NCBI RefSeq assembly: GCF_023544465.1
Contig: NZ_JALPVL010000009.1
Span: forward strand, 62,001 to 126,000
DNA length: 64,000 nt
Direction: 5' to 3'
From: Paractinoplanes maris
GTDB taxonomy: Bacteria; Actinomycetota; Actinomycetes; Mycobacteriales; Micromonosporaceae
Below the pieces are notes generated by a model that ran no database searches, was not told the origin of the DNA, and was given only the letters and a program-made list of their open reading frames with translations. How positions within the stretch are numbered: the stretch's first letter is position 1; every line of letters starts with the position of its first letter. Of the stretch, positions 33,558 through 42,300 are shown in pieces. The position numbers and the translations under genes are program-made.

Positions 33558-34090
33558 GCGAGGTGCATGCCCCAGTTGTACGTGCTCAGGTCGCCACGGC
33601 ATTCGGACGGGATCTTGTTGGGGACCACCCGCAATTCGGTCGCGGTATGCATGTACATGCAGCTGGCGCCGGGGCGCTGGACGGCCAGGACGTAGAAGCC
33701 GTAGACCGAGACCGATCGGCCCCAGAGCTGTTTGCGGGCCCCGTCCACGCAGTGCTCGGCGAAGACCTTGCTGCCGCTGTTCTCGGGGGCCGACAAGCAC
33801 CACTTGCTGGCCAGGTTCCTGATCTTGAAGGTGCCGTTGCCCTTGTCCTCCAACCACCAACGTTGATTGTTCTGGCGGTGGCAGTCCCCCCAGGCGTAGA
33901 CGGTCGTGGTCGGTTCGCCGTCGCGGTAATGCTGGTCGAGACAGTTGCCGTTGTAGGTACTCCAGATGATCCGATCGGACGAGTCAGCCGAGGCCGGCGA
34001 CGCCGGCACCACGACGGCGCCGACGATCAGCGACAACATCGCACTCAACGCGATCGCGAACATCGCTGGTGCCTTGACCTTCATCATCAT
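33554..34090 (-). CDS. Secreted ricin-type beta-trefoil lectin domain protein
   Basis: 178 residues. A signal peptide is clear (basic MMMKVKAP, hydrophobic FAIALSAMLSLIVGAVVV, cleavage near ASPASA-DS). The mature part is one RICIN/CBM13-like trefoil: CLDQHYRDGEPTTTVYAWGD, NQRWWLEDKGNGTFKIRNLA (QxW-type), KWCLSAPENSGSKVFAEHC and QLWGRSVSVYGFYVL. Four to six Cys could form disulfides. It probably binds carbohydrate outside the cell. It is divergent from the cupin region. Confidence 0.85.
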   Translation of the reverse strand: MMMKVKAPAMFAIALSAMLSLIVGAVVVPASPASADSSDRIIWSTYNGNCLDQHYRDGEPTTTVYAWGDCHRQNNQRWWLEDKGNGTFKIRNLASKWCLSAPENSGSKVFAEHCVDGARKQLWGRSVSVYGFYVLAVQRPGASCMYMHTATELRVVPNKIPSECRGDLSTYNWGMHLA

Positions 34091-34427
34091 CGGATCCCCC
34101 GTCGTCGACGCAGCCGTGTGCGCCTGATGTTCGGCCAGCCGGGCTGCCTTGTCGTCAGCACCGGGCGCACAGTCGTACGCACCCAGCGCACAATGGCGCC
34201 GGCCAACATGCTGGAGACTGCCCGGACGCTGATCACTCAGGGGATTGCGGCAGCCGGGTCACGCCGCGAGGTCGGCGCAGCGGGGCCGTTGAGGCTGTGT
34301 TTCACCTGCGGCACCACTGAACGCGCACTGTTGGTCAACAAGATCTTCTTACCGTGAGGCGGAAGAGGCGAGCGGCGGAGCTTGGTCGCGAAGCCGGCGT
34401 CTTTCGCCAACGAGAAGGAGACAGCAC
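34091..34427. other. Intergenic region holding copy A of a 52-bp repeated element
   Basis: Promoters of the lectin gene (left) and cupin gene (right) must lie here. The only sequence of note is the 52-bp element at 34310-34361. A plus-strand frame through it is probably non-coding. Confidence 0.5.
34310..34361 (+). repeat. 52-bp repeated promoter element, copy A
   Basis: Identical at 44 of 52 positions to 38572-38623 in the same orientation, including an unbroken GTCAACAAGATCTTC (34334-34348) and, after one variable base, TACCGTGAGGCG. AAGATCTT is palindromic, and TACCGT can serve as a -10 hexamer. It ends 66 bases before the cupin start. Confidence 0.85.
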
Positions 34428-34928
34428 ATGAACGAACCCACGGCGGGCGCGGAGACCTTCTGGTTCCTCGGTGGCAAGGCCCGCGTTCTGATTCCGGGGT
34501 CGGCGACCAAGGGGGCGCTCACGGTCATGCAGTTCGATGACACGATCGGGCACGCACCGCCGTTGCATGTGCACGGCGGGGAGGACGAGGTGTGGGTGCT
34601 GCTCGACGGCGAGATCTCGTTCTTCGTCGGGGAGCAGCGGCACGACCTCACGGCCGGGCAGGTCGCTTTCGGGCCGCGGGGTGTCCCGCATTCCTATCTC
34701 GTACGGTCCGCCGGCTCGCGCCTGGCCGTCATGTTCGCCCCGGCTGGGATCGAGGGGTTCTTCGCGGCTGCGGGCACCGCGGTGCTCGACGCCGACGAGG
34801 CACCGGCCGCGTTCGACCTCGGGACGGTCCTCACCGCGGCGGCGGCCGTCGACCTCACGGTGGCCGGTCCGCCGCCCACTCCGGAGGCTTTCAACGCGCC
34901 GGGCCGGTCAGGTTCGCTTCCATCTTGA
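34428..34928 (+). CDS. Cupin domain protein
   Basis: 166 residues. Cupin motif 1 is PPLHVHGGEDEVWVLLDGEI (two His and a Glu as metal ligands), motif 2 GPRGVPHSYLVRSAGSRL. One barrel plus a short helical tail. It resembles small quercetinase-like or sugar-binding cupins; the reaction is unknown. GAGAAGGAG precedes the start. The 3' end overlaps the convergent AfsR-type gene by 38 bases. Copy A of the 52-bp element stands in front of it. Confidence 0.88.
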   Translation: MNEPTAGAETFWFLGGKARVLIPGSATKGALTVMQFDDTIGHAPPLHVHGGEDEVWVLLDGEISFFVGEQRHDLTAGQVAFGPRGVPHSYLVRSAGSRLAVMFAPAGIEGFFAAAGTAVLDADEAPAAFDLGTVLTAAAAVDLTVAGPPPTPEAFNAPGRSGSLPS

Positions 34929-37677
34929 CGCGCAGCTCGTCGGCCATGGGCGGGTTGGTGTGGTCGACGAGGTCGAGTGCCCGTTGCCAGGCGGCGACAG
35001 CGGCCGAGCGGTCGCCCAGTGCGGCCCGGGCATCGCCGAGATGGGCGACGATCGCCGCGTGGCTGGTCTGGTCCATGCTAACCGGCAAGAGGTCGAGCGA
35101 CTTCTCGAAGTGGACCAGGGCGACATCGTGCTCGCCCAGCAGGTGATGGGCGTACCCGATGGTGTCGTGAATGCCGGCCGTGATCTCGGGGTCGTCGGTG
35201 TCGCGGAGCCGCTGCAGCAACCGGTGGCCGCCGTCGATGGAGTCGCGGTATTCACCCAGCCGGAGCTGGGCCCAGCTCCGGGCGGAGAGGGCACTGAGCT
35301 CACCGTCCCGGTCACCGATCTCCCGATAGAGCTTCAGCGCCCGTTCGACCTGGACGGCGATGGCCGGGTAGCGACCGATGCGCTCGTACGCGTTGCCCAG
35401 CTGGAAATGCACGAGGGCCTGCCCGGCCAGGTCGCCGAGGTCGACGTAAAGCTTCAGCGCCCGCTCGTAATGCCGCAGGATGCTGCCGGTGTCGTCGGTG
35501 CGATGGTAGACCCGGGCCAGGCCCATCTCCAGCCGGGCCGTCATCGGCCGGTCGCCGAGCCGATCGGCCGCCGCCGAGGCGACCTGCAACAGATGAAGGT
35601 CTGTCTCCACCCGGGTCGGCAACGTGCTCAGCGACCACACCAACTGCACCACTCGCCGGTCGTAGCCGTGCAGCGCGGCATCGTCCACCATCGACAGCAA
35701 AGCTTGTTCCTCGCAGGCCAGCCAGGCATGGGCGTCCGCCTCGTTGTCCGGCACGACCACGGTCACTTCGGCCACGGCCGGCTCGAGGGTGATCGGCGGC
35801 CGATGGGGACGCAACATGCGGTTCGCGGCGTAGGCCGAGTGCACGTAGTAATCGAGCAGGCGTTCCCGGGCGCGCGGGCGGTCGTCGTCGAGCCCGGCGG
35901 CGTAGGCGCGCAGCAGGTCGTGGCTGCGGTAGCGGCTGGGGGCGCCCTCGCCGAGCAGGCTGGCATCCAGCAGTTCGGCCATGGATGCGGCGGCCGAGGC
36001 CGGGGTTACGCCGGCCAGGCTGGCCAGCGTCGGATTGCCGGCGTCGGGTCCGGGGTGGACCGGGAGCAGCCGGAACATGGCTGCCGCGCGGTCGCTGAGC
36101 GCCTGGTAGGACCAGGAGAAGACCGCGCGAGCATCGATCGAGGAGGCCGGCCCGGCGAAGGCGTCCAGCGTGCCGTGCGAACGCCGCAGCTCGGCGGCGA
36201 GTGTGGCCAGGGGGATGCGGGGACCGCGCAGCGCCGCCCGCGCCGCGACGATGGCCAGGGCGAGCGGCAGGCCGGCGCAGAGGTCGACGATCGCGTCCAC
36301 CGCCTCGCTCTCCCGGGTGATCCGGTCGGCGCCGAGCCGCCGGCTGAGGAAGTCCCGGGCTTCGGCCGCGTCGAGCGGACCAAGAGCCAGCGGAACGGCC
36401 CCTTCCACGGCGACCAGTCCCGACAGGTGCCGCCGGCTGGTCACGATGACCAGGCAGCCGGGTGATCCGGGCAGCAACGGCCGGATCTGTTCCTCGTCGC
36501 GGGCGTTGTCCAACAGCAGCAGCATGCGCCGGCCCCAGATCAGGCTGCGGAACGCCGCGGTCTGATTCGCCAGGCCGGTGGGGATCTGCGCCGGGTCCAT
36601 GCCGAGTGAGGTGAGCAGGTAGGCCAGCGCGTCGCCCGGATCCATGCCCTGCCCGGACGGGTCGAAGCCGCGCAGGTCCACGTGGAGCTGGCCATCGGGG
36701 TAACGATCGGCGACCTGATGGGCCCAGTGCACGGCCAGCGTGGTCTTGCCGATGCCGGCCATGCCGCCCACGGCGCTGATGGTCATGACCGGAGCCGATC
36801 CGGCGGTCAGCGTCGAGGCGTCGGACAGCTCGGTGCGCCGGCCGACGAACACCGCCAGATCCGGCGGCAGCTGCGCGGGCCGCGCCGTGGGCGCGGGTGG
36901 GGCCGGCCGGCCCGAGGGGACGGCTTGCCGAAGGACCTGGCTCTGCGCCGCCCGCAGCTCCGACCCGGGGTCGACACCGAGCTCCTCGGCGAGCCGCTGG
37001 GTGACCTCGCGGTACACCTCCAGCGCCTCCGACTGACGGCCCATGCCGGCCAGGAGCAGCACCACCCGGGCCTGGAGCGCCTCGTCCAGCGGATACCGGT
37101 CCGCGGCCTGCCGGACCGTGGCCATCGCCCGCTCCGCGGTGCCGCTGATCAGCGCGAGGTCCGCCGCCTCACCGGCCGCGGCCTGATACTCCCGGTCGAT
37201 GGCGATCGCGGCCGGGCGTTCGCGGACCTCGGCCCCGGAGCCCGGCGAGCCCTGCCACAGGATCAGAGCATCGACGAACGGATCCACCGAGCGGGTGGCC
37301 CGGCCCTGCTCGACGAGCTCGCGGAAACGCAGCAGGTCGAGACTGCGCGCGTCCACGGCCATCCGGTAGCCGCCACCGGCGCGGACCAGCCAGCGGCCGG
37401 TCTCGCGGGCGGTCAGCGACGGCTCGAGCAGACGCCGCAGCATGCCGATGGTGCGGTGAATGCCGTTGACGGCGGTGCCGGGCGGATTGTCGCCCCAGGT
37501 CACGTCGATCAGCTCGGCCATGCTGACCGGTCGTCCGGCGGCCATCAGCAGCACGGTCAGCACGGCCCGGTGCTGCGGCGTGCTCAGGTCGACCTCGTGC
37601 CGGTCGCGCCAGACGCGGACCGGTCCCAGGATGGAGAACCACATCTGATCCGATGCCACCAGGTCCTCCTCGATCAT
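34891..37677 (-). CDS. AfsR/SARP-family regulator with NB-ARC and TPR domains
   Basis: 928 residues. Winged helix (about 12-105: FSILGPVRVWRDRHEVDLS; NGIHRTIGMLRRLLEPSL); BTAD (about 110-250); NB-ARC ATPase with Walker A GGMAGIGKTT (304-313) and LLLLDNARDEEQ; then C-terminal TPRs (about 680-920; ALVHFQLGNAYERIGRYPAI is one). This is the build of AfsR-type activators, which use ATP and bind direct repeats near -35. It lies between the two copies of a 52-bp element, an obvious candidate target. ATG 37644 (MWFSILG) is an alternative start. Confidence 0.93.
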   Translation of the reverse strand: MIEEDLVASDQMWFSILGPVRVWRDRHEVDLSTPQHRAVLTVLLMAAGRPVSMAELIDVTWGDNPPGTAVNGIHRTIGMLRRLLEPSLTARETGRWLVRAGGGYRMAVDARSLDLLRFRELVEQGRATRSVDPFVDALILWQGSPGSGAEVRERPAAIAIDREYQAAAGEAADLALISGTAERAMATVRQAADRYPLDEALQARVVLLLAGMGRQSEALEVYREVTQRLAEELGVDPGSELRAAQSQVLRQAVPSGRPAPPAPTARPAQLPPDLAVFVGRRTELSDASTLTAGSAPVMTISAVGGMAGIGKTTLAVHWAHQVADRYPDGQLHVDLRGFDPSGQGMDPGDALAYLLTSLGMDPAQIPTGLANQTAAFRSLIWGRRMLLLLDNARDEEQIRPLLPGSPGCLVIVTSRRHLSGLVAVEGAVPLALGPLDAAEARDFLSRRLGADRITRESEAVDAIVDLCAGLPLALAIVAARAALRGPRIPLATLAAELRRSHGTLDAFAGPASSIDARAVFSWSYQALSDRAAAMFRLLPVHPGPDAGNPTLASLAGVTPASAAASMAELLDASLLGEGAPSRYRSHDLLRAYAAGLDDDRPRARERLLDYYVHSAYAANRMLRPHRPPITLEPAVAEVTVVVPDNEADAHAWLACEEQALLSMVDDAALHGYDRRVVQLVWSLSTLPTRVETDLHLLQVASAAADRLGDRPMTARLEMGLARVYHRTDDTGSILRHYERALKLYVDLGDLAGQALVHFQLGNAYERIGRYPAIAVQVERALKLYREIGDRDGELSALSARSWAQLRLGEYRDSIDGGHRLLQRLRDTDDPEITAGIHDTIGYAHHLLGEHDVALVHFEKSLDLLPVSMDQTSHAAIVAHLGDARAALGDRSAAVAAWQRALDLVDHTNPPMADELRVKMEANLTGPAR

Positions 37678-37704
37678 GTGCGGCCACCGTATCGCTCCTG
37701 GCTG

Positions 37705-38502
37705 TCACGGTGAAGGCGGTGGCGTGGCCGGCCCGTGCCCGCCGTCGACACGCACGACGGTCTCGGTGATGAAGGCCGCCTCCGGCGCCGCCAGCCGGAC
37801 GATCGCGGCGGCGGTGCCGTCCAGCCACTCGCGCCGGTCCGCCGGGCGGAATCCGGTTATCTGCGGGTTGTTCCGGGCCCAGGCGGCGGGCGCTCCGGCC
37901 AGAGGCGCGTGCTGGGTGGACGCCGGGACGAAGCCGAGAACGCGGATGCCGTCGACCGCGTACTCCAGGGCCGCGGACCGGGTGAGACCCACCACAGCGT
38001 GTCTGGTCGCGGAGTACCCGGCCGAGAACCGGACGCCGTCGACCCCGGCGGCGGTGGCCAGGTTCAGGATCACGCCACCGGCCGGGTCCTGGGCGAGCAT
38101 CTGCCGGATCTGGTACTTCATGGCCCAGAAGACAGTCAGCACGTTGAGCCGGAACATCTGCTCCACGGCCTCGGTGCGGACGTCGGCCAGCCGGCCCTCG
38201 TCCAAGGCGGCGCCGGCGTTGTTGACCGCGACATCGAGGCGGCCGTGCCGGGCCGCCGCCTCGGCGACGAACGCGGCGGTGGCGTCCTCGCAATCCGGGT
38301 CGGTGCTGAGGAAAACGGCATCTCCGCCCTGGTCGCGAATCCTGCGCATCACCAGCTCGCCGACCCGGGGCGTGCGTCCGGAGCCCAGTACCGCATAGCC
38401 GGCCCGAGCCAGCGCCAAGCTGATCGCCCGGCCGAGCGCGGTGGTCGCCTCGGTCACCACCGCGACCCGCGGACCACTCGTCGCCCCGCGTGTGTCTCCC
38501 AC
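37705..38502 (-). CDS. SDR-like protein with altered active site
   Basis: 265 residues from GTG 38502; a frame extends to 38565. Overall a short-chain dehydrogenase fold (DVAVNNAGAALDEG; VILNLATAAGVDGVRFSAGY; TETVVRVDGGHGP). Key sites differ: the TGxxxGIG loop is TEATTALGRA, the catalytic Ser position reads LATAAG, and YxxxK is YSATR, with Arg in place of the catalytic Lys. It may have lost dehydrogenase activity. The gene lies directly upstream of the AfsR-type gene (27 bases), same strand, so it is probably co-transcribed. Confidence 0.75.
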   Translation of the reverse strand: MGDTRGATSGPRVAVVTEATTALGRAISLALARAGYAVLGSGRTPRVGELVMRRIRDQGGDAVFLSTDPDCEDATAAFVAEAAARHGRLDVAVNNAGAALDEGRLADVRTEAVEQMFRLNVLTVFWAMKYQIRQMLAQDPAGGVILNLATAAGVDGVRFSAGYSATRHAVVGLTRSAALEYAVDGIRVLGFVPASTQHAPLAGAPAAWARNNPQITGFRPADRREWLDGTAAAIVRLAAPEAAFITETVVRVDGGHGPATPPPSP

Positions 38503-38571
38503 GCGGACGAACCTAGGGCGTTCGTGTTGGCGATCTGTGCGGGCCGGGCGGCACCGCGGCAACAAACGCCG

Positions 38572-38623
38572 GGCACCACCAGATGCGCACAGCTTGTCAA
38601 CAAGATCTTCCTACCGTGAGGCG
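38572..38623 (+). repeat. 52-bp repeated promoter element, copy B
   Basis: Direct-repeat partner of 34310-34361 (44/52 identical). It lies between the divergent SDR-like gene and the hydrolase gene at 38652 and ends 28 bases before the latter, a typical promoter position. Confidence 0.85.
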
Positions 38624-38651
38624 ACAGCTGAGCGGGAAGGACAAAGAAACC

Positions 38652-39443
38652 ATGGCCACACCGGTTCTCTTCATTCACGGTCTGTGGTTGCACGCCACGT
38701 CGTGGCAGCCCTGGATCGAGTTGTTCACCGAGGCCGGGTACGCGCCGGCCGCGCCGGGCTGGCCCGGGGAGCAGGACACCGTCGAGGCGACCCGGGCCCA
38801 GCCCGACCTGGTCGCCGGGCACGGCATCGACGACGTCGTCGAGCACTACGCCGGCCTCATCGCGCGGCTGGACAGCAAGCCGATCCTCGTGGGCCACTCG
38901 TTCGGCGGCATGATCGCGCAGAAGCTGCTCGGTCAGGACCTGGCCGTGGCCGCGGTCGCGGTCGACGCGGCACAGATCAAGGGAGTCCTGCCGCTGCCGT
39001 TGTCCACGTTGCGGTCCGGCTTCCCGGTGCTGCGCAACCCGGCCAACAAGCACAAGGCGGTGTCGCTGACCGCCGAGCAGTTCCGGTACGCCTTCGCCAA
39101 CGCCGTCGAGGAGTCCGAGTCCCGGGCGCTGTTCGACCGGTGGTCGATCCCGGCGCCGGGTCAGCCATTGTTCGAGGCCGCGGCGGCCAACTTCAACCCC
39201 CACTCGCCGGCCAAGGTCGACACCGGCAACGAGTCGCGCGGCCCGCTGCTGCTGATGGCCGGCGGCAAGGACCACACGGTGCCGGAAACCGTCGTCCGGG
39301 CCACCTTGCAGCAATACCGCCACTCGCACGCGGTCACCGACATCGTGGACTTCCCGGCCAAGGGGCACTCACTGACCATCGACAGCGGCTGGCGCGAGGT
39401 CGCCGACACGTCGCTGACCTGGCTGAAGGAGCAGGGCCTGTGA
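38652..39443 (+). CDS. Alpha/beta hydrolase
   Basis: 263 residues from ATG 38652 (MATPVLFIHGLW), with GGGAAGGAC upstream. HG oxyanion motif at 9-10, nucleophile elbow GHSFGG (S83), acid in AGGKDHTVP and His in AKGHSLTID. It has the short cap of the AB_hydrolase_6 group. It is the first gene of a coupled pair: its stop overlaps the next GTG start (GTGA). Copy B of the 52-bp element is its likely promoter. Confidence 0.9.
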   Translation: MATPVLFIHGLWLHATSWQPWIELFTEAGYAPAAPGWPGEQDTVEATRAQPDLVAGHGIDDVVEHYAGLIARLDSKPILVGHSFGGMIAQKLLGQDLAVAAVAVDAAQIKGVLPLPLSTLRSGFPVLRNPANKHKAVSLTAEQFRYAFANAVEESESRALFDRWSIPAPGQPLFEAAAANFNPHSPAKVDTGNESRGPLLLMAGGKDHTVPETVVRATLQQYRHSHAVTDIVDFPAKGHSLTIDSGWREVADTSLTWLKEQGL

Positions 39444-40420
39444 AACTTCTGGGATCCGTGGCCGCGCTGGTCGTCGCCGGCACCCTTTTCGCCCCGGCGG
39501 CCGCGGCCGCCCCGCACCGTCCGCCCTCAGCCGCGGCGGCGGTCCGCACCGGTGCCGAACCCCGCGTCCCGGCCGGTTTCACCGAGCGCAAGGTCCGCGT
39601 CGGCGACGTCGGCATCAACTACGTGCGCGGCGGCCACGGCCCGGTCCTGATGCTGGTGCACGGCTACCCGCAGACCTGGTACGAGTGGCGCGACCAACTG
39701 CCGGAGCTGGCCAAGCACTACACCGTCATCGCGCCGGACCTGCGCGGCGCGGGCAGGAGCGACGCCCCGGCCGGCGGGTACGACAAGAAGACGATGGCCG
39801 CCGATCTGCACGGGTTGCTCGTGAAACTGGGGCTCAACAAGGGAATCCGGCTCGTCGGTCACGACATCGGCACGATGGTGGCCTACGCCTACGCGGCCGC
39901 GTACCGCAAAGAGGTCACCAAGCTGGTCCTGAGCGAGGCGCCCATCCCGGACAGCAGCATCTATACGTTCCCGGCGCTGAACCCCCGGGGCGCCAGTGTC
40001 TGGAACTTCGGCTTCTTCAGCCTGACCAACGGCCTGCCGGAAAAGCTCGTCGACGGGCGCGAGCGGCTGTGGGTGGACGGTTTCATCGATCAGCTGGAGA
40101 TCCAGAAGGGTGGCGTCGACGACCGCAGCGTCCGGGAGTTCGCGTCCTACCTGCGCGACGACGCGCACCTCGCGGCGAGCTTCGCCTGGTTCCGGGCGTT
40201 CCCGAGGGACGTCAAGGACAACGCGGTCAACAAAAGGACCAAGCTGACGATGCCGGTGCTAGCCGTCGGCGCCAGCGGCAGCCTCGGCAAGTCGCTGGAA
40301 ACCCAGGTGGGCCAGTACGCCACCAACGTCACCGGGAAGGTGATCGCCGACTCGGGTCACTGGATCTACGAGGAACACCCCCAGCAGATGACCCGGGTCC
40401 TGCTGACCTTCCTGCGCTGA
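39440..40420 (+). CDS. Secreted epoxide-hydrolase/dehalogenase-like alpha/beta hydrolase
   Basis: 326 residues from GTG 39440. A signal peptide is apparent (KLLGSVAALVVAGTLFAPAA then AAAPH). The catalytic domain has LVHGYPQTWYEWRDQLPEL and the nucleophile in GHDIGTMVAYA, where Asp replaces Ser, as in epoxide hydrolases and haloacid/haloalkane dehalogenases. The His is in SGHWIYEEHPQQ. It probably acts outside the membrane on an epoxide or halogenated compound; the actual substrate cannot be told. Confidence 0.88.
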   Translation: MKLLGSVAALVVAGTLFAPAAAAAPHRPPSAAAAVRTGAEPRVPAGFTERKVRVGDVGINYVRGGHGPVLMLVHGYPQTWYEWRDQLPELAKHYTVIAPDLRGAGRSDAPAGGYDKKTMAADLHGLLVKLGLNKGIRLVGHDIGTMVAYAYAAAYRKEVTKLVLSEAPIPDSSIYTFPALNPRGASVWNFGFFSLTNGLPEKLVDGRERLWVDGFIDQLEIQKGGVDDRSVREFASYLRDDAHLAASFAWFRAFPRDVKDNAVNKRTKLTMPVLAVGASGSLGKSLETQVGQYATNVTGKVIADSGHWIYEEHPQQMTRVLLTFLR

Positions 40421-40437
40421 CCTCCACCGGCAACCAC

Positions 40438-40471
40438 GGGTATCGCGCCCGCACGGTCGGGCGCGGTACCC
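40438..40471 (+). terminator. Long intergenic hairpin
   Basis: GGGTA-T-CGCGCCCG, loop CACGGT-type, CGGGCGCG-G-TACCC: 13 paired bases with one symmetric mismatch, between the dehalogenase-like gene and the SDR. It could end the upstream operon or attenuate into the SDR gene, whose GGAAAGGAC follows. Confidence 0.6.
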
Positions 40472-40494
40472 CGTACACGGAAAGGACTTTGACT

Positions 40495-41283
40495 GTGAAT
40501 CTCGAACTGTCCGGCCGGACAGCGGTGGTCACCGGCGCCAGCAAAGGCATCGGACTCGCGACCACCCGGGCCCTGGTGGCCGAAGGCGTCACCGTCGTGG
40601 CGGGAGCCCGCACGACCACACCGGAGCTCGCCGAGCTGGCCGCGACCGGCGCGGTGCGGCCGGTCAACGCCGACCTGAGCACCCCCGACGGCCCGGCCCG
40701 GCTCATCGAGGCGGCTCTCGACCTTCTCGACGGCCGCCTCGACATCCTGGTCGACAACGTCGGCGGGGTGCACCCGCGGGTCGGCGGCTTCCTGTCGGTC
40801 ACCGACGAGCAGTGGCTGGACTCGCTGAACCTCAACCTGCTCAGCGCGGTCCGCACCACCCGGGCCGCGCTGCCGGCGCTGATCGAGCACGCGGGGTCGA
40901 TCGTCGTCGTGGGCTCGGTCAACGCGGCGCTGCCCGATCCGCTGGTCATCGACTACAGCGCGGCCAAGGCCGCCTTGGCCAGCTTCGCGAAGTCGCTGTC
41001 CAAAGAGGTCGGCCCGCAAGGCGTACGTGTCAACACGATCAGCCCGGGCCCGGTCAGCACCGACCTGTGGATCGGCGCCGGTGGCGTAGCCGAGACGGTC
41101 GCCGGCGCGAGCGACATCGACCCGGCCGACGTCGCGAAGGGTGCCGTCAGCGGCACGGCCACCGGACGGTTCACCCGCCCCGACGAGGTGGCCGATCTGG
41201 TGCTGCTGCTGGCCGGTGCCCGAGCCGCCAACGTCACCGGCGCCGACTTCGTCATCGACGGCGGTCTGCTCACGATGCTGTGA
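40495..41283 (+). CDS. SDR family oxidoreductase
   Basis: 262 residues from GTG 40495. TGASKGIGLATTRAL is the cofactor loop, DNVGG replaces NNAG, the catalytic residues are Ser in VGSVNAAL and YSAAK, then SPGPVSTDLW. The C-terminal VTGADFVIDGGLL is the usual SDR end. It resembles FabG/oxidoreductase subfamilies of unknown substrate. Same strand as the hydrolase pair and possibly part of that transcript. Confidence 0.9.
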   Translation: MNLELSGRTAVVTGASKGIGLATTRALVAEGVTVVAGARTTTPELAELAATGAVRPVNADLSTPDGPARLIEAALDLLDGRLDILVDNVGGVHPRVGGFLSVTDEQWLDSLNLNLLSAVRTTRAALPALIEHAGSIVVVGSVNAALPDPLVIDYSAAKAALASFAKSLSKEVGPQGVRVNTISPGPVSTDLWIGAGGVAETVAGASDIDPADVAKGAVSGTATGRFTRPDEVADLVLLLAGARAANVTGADFVIDGGLLTML

Positions 41284-41333
41284 CCCGGCGATCCGGCTTG
41301 ACAGCCGTTTCGGTCCTTCGTGGACGATGAGGG

Positions 41334-42236
41334 ATGCGGATTCTCGTCGTTGGCGGAAGTGGTCTCATCGGGGCTCATGTCGCAGGCGTGCTGCGCGAAC
41401 GCGGTCACGCGGTGACCAGCGTGGCTCGCGCGGCGGCGCCCGGCGTCGACCACCGGCTCGATCTGGGGACAGCTTCGGCCGAGCAGATGCGGCTGGTGCT
41501 GGACGGGCACGACGGCGTGGTCTTCGCCGCCCGCACGGACGAGCAGAGGCCGCTACGCCGGCCCATCTACCCGGCGTTCCGCCGAGACATGGTGGAGCCG
41601 GTGGTACGCCTGTTCGCCGCGGCCCGGGACGCCGGCCTCACCCGAGGCGTCATCATGGGCTCGTACTACACGTATTTCGATCGGCTGCATCCGCAGTGGC
41701 GCCTCCCGGAGCGGCACGTCTACATCCGCTGCCGGGTGCAGCAGGCCCGGGAGGCGAGGGTGGCCGCCGGGATGCCGGTCGCCGTCCTGGAACTGCCCTT
41801 CGTGTTCGGCCGGGCCGGCGACCGCCGGCCGAACTGGGCGCCCGCCCTGGACCGCTGGGTCCGGTCCCGTTCGCCGCTGGTCGCTCCGCCCGGCGGGACC
41901 GCGGTCACCTCGGCCCGCCACGTGGCCGAGGTCGCGGCGGACGCGCTCGAGCGGAGCAGCGGCCAGGACATCCCGGTGGCCGATGAGAACCTGGCATGGT
42001 CCGAGATGATCAGCCGGATCGCCGCGGCCGCCGGTCGGGGCCGCCGGGTCGTCCGCCTGCCGGCCGGCGCGGTGCGGGCCTCGCTCAAGCTGGGCGGGGC
42101 GTTGCAGGCGCTGGGCGGCAAGGAGTCGGGGACCGATCTGACGTACCTCGCCGACCTGCTGCTGGCCGACCTGTTCATCGAGCCCGTCTCAGGGCGGCCG
42201 CTGGATCGGGCCATCAGGGAGACGTTCCAACCTTGA
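41334..42236 (+). CDS. NAD-dependent epimerase/dehydratase family protein
   Basis: 300 residues, extended SDR. The N-terminal MRILVVGGSGLIGAHVAGVL is the GxxGxxG motif. The catalytic Tyr/Lys pair is not classical: the expected YxxxK region reads RHVYIRCRVQQAR. PVAVLELPFVFGRAGDRRPN is the LRPxxVYGP-like segment. It is probably an atypical SDR or NmrA-like redox sensor. Runs to 64 bases before the leaderless MBL gene. Confidence 0.82.
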   Translation: MRILVVGGSGLIGAHVAGVLRERGHAVTSVARAAAPGVDHRLDLGTASAEQMRLVLDGHDGVVFAARTDEQRPLRRPIYPAFRRDMVEPVVRLFAAARDAGLTRGVIMGSYYTYFDRLHPQWRLPERHVYIRCRVQQAREARVAAGMPVAVLELPFVFGRAGDRRPNWAPALDRWVRSRSPLVAPPGGTAVTSARHVAEVAADALERSSGQDIPVADENLAWSEMISRIAAAAGRGRRVVRLPAGAVRASLKLGGALQALGGKESGTDLTYLADLLLADLFIEPVSGRPLDRAIRETFQP

Positions 42237-42261
42237 CGATCGCAGTATTCTCGCCTGAGAA

Positions 42262-42300
42262 CGTCTTGACTGAGAAGTTCTCGGGTCGTACGGTCTCGGT
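42262..42300 (+). promoter_or_regulatory. MarR-regulated promoter with leaderless start
   Basis: -35 TTGACT (42266-42271), 17-base spacer containing the palindrome GAGAAGTTCTC, -10 TACGGT (42289-42294), then six bases to the ATG at 42301. Transcription would start at or beside the ATG, so the mRNA has no leader. The same layout occurs before the MarR gene at 45886. Confidence 0.75.

Noticed and set aside
34537..36465. 642-codon plus-strand frame opposite the AfsR-type gene
   Set aside because: Shadow frame; the minus strand has complete SARP, NB-ARC and TPR domains.
34310..38623. 52-bp direct repeats as ends of a mobile element
   Set aside because: They are direct, not inverted, enclose no transposase or integrase, and each sits at a promoter position; shared regulation explains them better, though a recombination origin cannot be fully excluded.
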